Source of the DNA: Boothiomyces macroporosus | Lineage: Eukaryota > Chytridiomycota > Chytridiomycetes > Rhizophydiales > Terramycetaceae | Assembly: GCA_027604185.1 (NCBI GenBank) | Contig: JADGKB010000136.1 | Coordinates: 1-32,793, forward strand | DNA length: 32,793 nucleotides | Direction: 5' to 3' | In this document: piece after piece, positions 31,295-32,793 of the stretch | Numbering within the stretch: position 1 is the stretch's first letter | Layout of the letters: every line of letters starts with the position of its first letter | Translations under genes and position numbers: made by a program | The notes under the pieces: model-generated | What the model was told of the DNA's origin: nothing | Databases searched by the model: none | The model's input: the letters and a program-made list of their open reading frames with translations, nothing else

Positions 31295-31300
31295 AATAAA
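31295..31300 (+). terminator. AATAAA poly(A) signal just after the amylase stop
   Basis: The hexamer starts one base past the TAG stop at 31291-31293. Confidence 0.45.
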
Positions 31301-31491
31301 AGATCTGATTGAAGTACGATTTTCATTTTGGTGGGCAGCAATGCAACATTAATTTATTACTTTGCTCTGAGACCATAATTGATTCCCATGATGGATTATT
31401 ACGGTAATCTATGATATGTTACAGTGGATAATTATGGTAGGATGGCGAAATAATTTACACGAGTACGTTATGACATCACTTTGTCTTGGAA

Positions 31492-32793
31492 ATGAATTTG
31501 CTCTATCAGATAGCCCTACTCTTAGGGATTTGTAAATGTCTCACTCCTAATGGAACGATACAAATCAAGGTAGGAATTCTCATGTTCTATCTTGACGGAA
31601 CTAACGATTTAGCTGATGAAATTGAAGGTGTCTTTGTAAGAATCAGCCAGCTCAACCAAAACACTTCGCTAATACACCCAAACGCAACAATTGTACCGAC
31701 TCTGCTAAATAACCATGGAAGCAAGGCGCAGTTGGTTCCTCAGGCACTCGATATGGCTCTTGACGGAGAAATATTTATCTTTGGTTCCGGATACTCGTCA
31801 ATGTCGATTATTAGTTCGTTGATTCTACAAAACTACCAAATTCCAATGTGTTGCGGCTCTTCCACTAATCCGACTCTGGGACAGAAAGCGCTCTACCCAA
31901 ACTTTTTCCGAACCATCCCCAACGATAACGCTGCTACGCTCACGATGGCCCAATACCTTGCTTTCAACGGCTGGCACAAAATCGCCACTATTAATACCGA
32001 CGAAGACTATGGGAATGGAGCCATATCCTCTTTTCTGAATTACGCGTCGCAGTATAACATAACCGTGCTTTCGAGACAGCTAGTGGAAACGAATGTGGAC
32101 GCAAATGCAGCCAATCAAATCGCACAGCAAATTATTTCTGCCGAAGCGAGGATCATTGTGTATTTCGGGTTTGCAGCAGAGTACGAGGTGATCGTCCAGC
32201 AGGCCACGCTGGCTGGCTGCTACGGCGCTGGATACTTTTGGATCGGAACCGACGGGCTGCAGCAAATGGTCCCTACTACTGCCTATGCCGGCACCTCGTA
32301 TCTGTTCCCGCTGGAGCGGGCTGACGGGCCAGTGTCAGACGCCTTTGACGCCTACTGGAAAGCCAACAGACTCGGCGTTGGAAACCCTGGCGCAAACGTG
32401 TCTTCGATCAACAGCAGCGGCCCGTTTGGCTATTTCCACAGCAGCTGCGTCGATCTAGCGCTTTTGGGCTTTGATGCTCTGGTCAAAGCAAACGGAAACA
32501 ATGTCACCAAGCTCGCTAATGGTAAGCCGCTCTAATGCAGGTGAGCTAAACAGCCAGATGCAAGTCCCTCAATCATTTAACTTCCCAAATCACGACACGA
32601 CGACGGGAAGGATATCTCTGGACCAGAACGGCGACAGAAGCGGGGACTACGCGATTATGAATGTTCAGGCAGACGCCAGCCTTGTCCAAGTATCAAAGTG
32701 GTCCAATGGCGCAGAATACCAAATTCAGCCATACTACTATCCAGGAGGAGCCAGTTACAAGCCAGCGGACGCAATCGACCCAACAACTGTAGC
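31492..32793 (+). CDS. Receptor-type periplasmic-binding-fold ectodomain (class C GPCR or ANF-receptor-like), 3' end outside window
   Basis: Exon 1 is 31492-32521 and exon 2 starts at 32541, running off the right edge, with a 19-nt intron (GTAAGCCGCTCTAATGCAG). ATG 31492 gives a signal peptide (MNLLYQIALLLGICKC). The rest follows the type 1 ligand-binding (Venus flytrap) fold: VGILMFYLDG, IIFGSGYSSMS-like region IFIFGSGYSS, PMCCGSSTNPTLG, FFRTIPNDNAAT, WHKIATINTDEDYGNGAISSF, IIVYFGFAAEYEVIV, YFWIGTDGLQQ and, after the intron, GRISLDQNGDRSGDYAIMNVQ. Class C receptors (GABA-B-like) and receptor guanylyl cyclases both use this module; the transmembrane part that would decide is not in the window. 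GC content rises sharply inside the gene from about 31,900. Confidence 0.88.

Noticed and set aside
1..32793. Ciliate or nucleomorph origin suggested by intron size
   Set aside because: All three stop codons end genes here, composition is only moderately AT-rich, and the gene set (Bem1-like scaffolds, MetR-type bZIP, ADAM) is fungal/opisthokont.
1..32793. tRNA, rRNA, transposon or CRISPR elements
   Set aside because: I looked for cloverleaf-like segments, rRNA cores, transposase/RT motifs and terminal inverted repeats and saw none convincing. A tRNAscan or repeat search was not possible.

Overview
The window looks like nuclear DNA of an early-diverging, probably zoosporic (chytrid-like) fungus. 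Three things point that way: a Bem1/Scd2-type SH3-PX-PB1 polarity scaffold, a CYS3/MetR-type bZIP factor, and animal-like genes retained in lower fungi (a membrane ADAM protease, a class C receptor-type ectodomain, a trefoil-bearing amylase). No species can be named from sequence alone. Genes are dense, base composition is AT-leaning, and several convergent neighbours are separated by only 18-34 bp.

The most striking property is the introns. Nearly every gene that appears broken into overlapping reading frames becomes one conserved protein once a 19-23 nt GT...AG intron is removed. I place 28 such introns in 11 genes (8 of 19 nt, 13 of 20, 3 of 21, 3 of 22, 1 of 23). All but one start GTA, and nearly all carry a CTAAT/TTAAT/TTAAC/TTGAT-like branch site 1-4 nt before the AG. 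They restore the ADAM Met-turn and signal peptide, the UBA2 ATP-binding and catalytic domains, VIP1, a casein-kinase-like catalytic core, both trefoil domains and the amylase barrel.

Layout: 1-1929 (-) two tandem secreted S1/P1 nucleases; 2883-5488 (-) ADAM metalloprotease; 5717-8336 (-) VIP1/PPIP5K inositol pyrophosphate synthase; 8650-10657 (+) membrane-anchored MORN/alpha-beta hydrolase; 10692-12066 (-) CK1-like kinase; 12435-15219 (-) OST-HTH/LOTUS-like protein; 15484-17112 (-) SUMO E1 subunit UBA2; 17113-18294 no confident gene; 18295-22727 (+) three tandem PX-PB1 paralogues, only the last with an SH3 domain; 22746-23983 (-) Cys/His-rich protein; 24944-25312 (+) bZIP; 25483-28432 (-) two tandem proteins built on redox-inactive thioredoxin folds with long Ser-rich tails; 28862-31293 (+) trefoil + GH13 amylase; 31492 to the right edge (+) receptor-type ligand-binding ectodomain, incomplete.

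Themes: secreted and surface degradative enzymes (nucleases, ADAM, amylase) sit beside signalling and polarity genes (VIP1, kinase, PX-PB1 trio, receptor). Local tandem duplication recurs in three families (nuclease, PX-PB1, Trx-fold) and also inside the amylase (trefoil exons).
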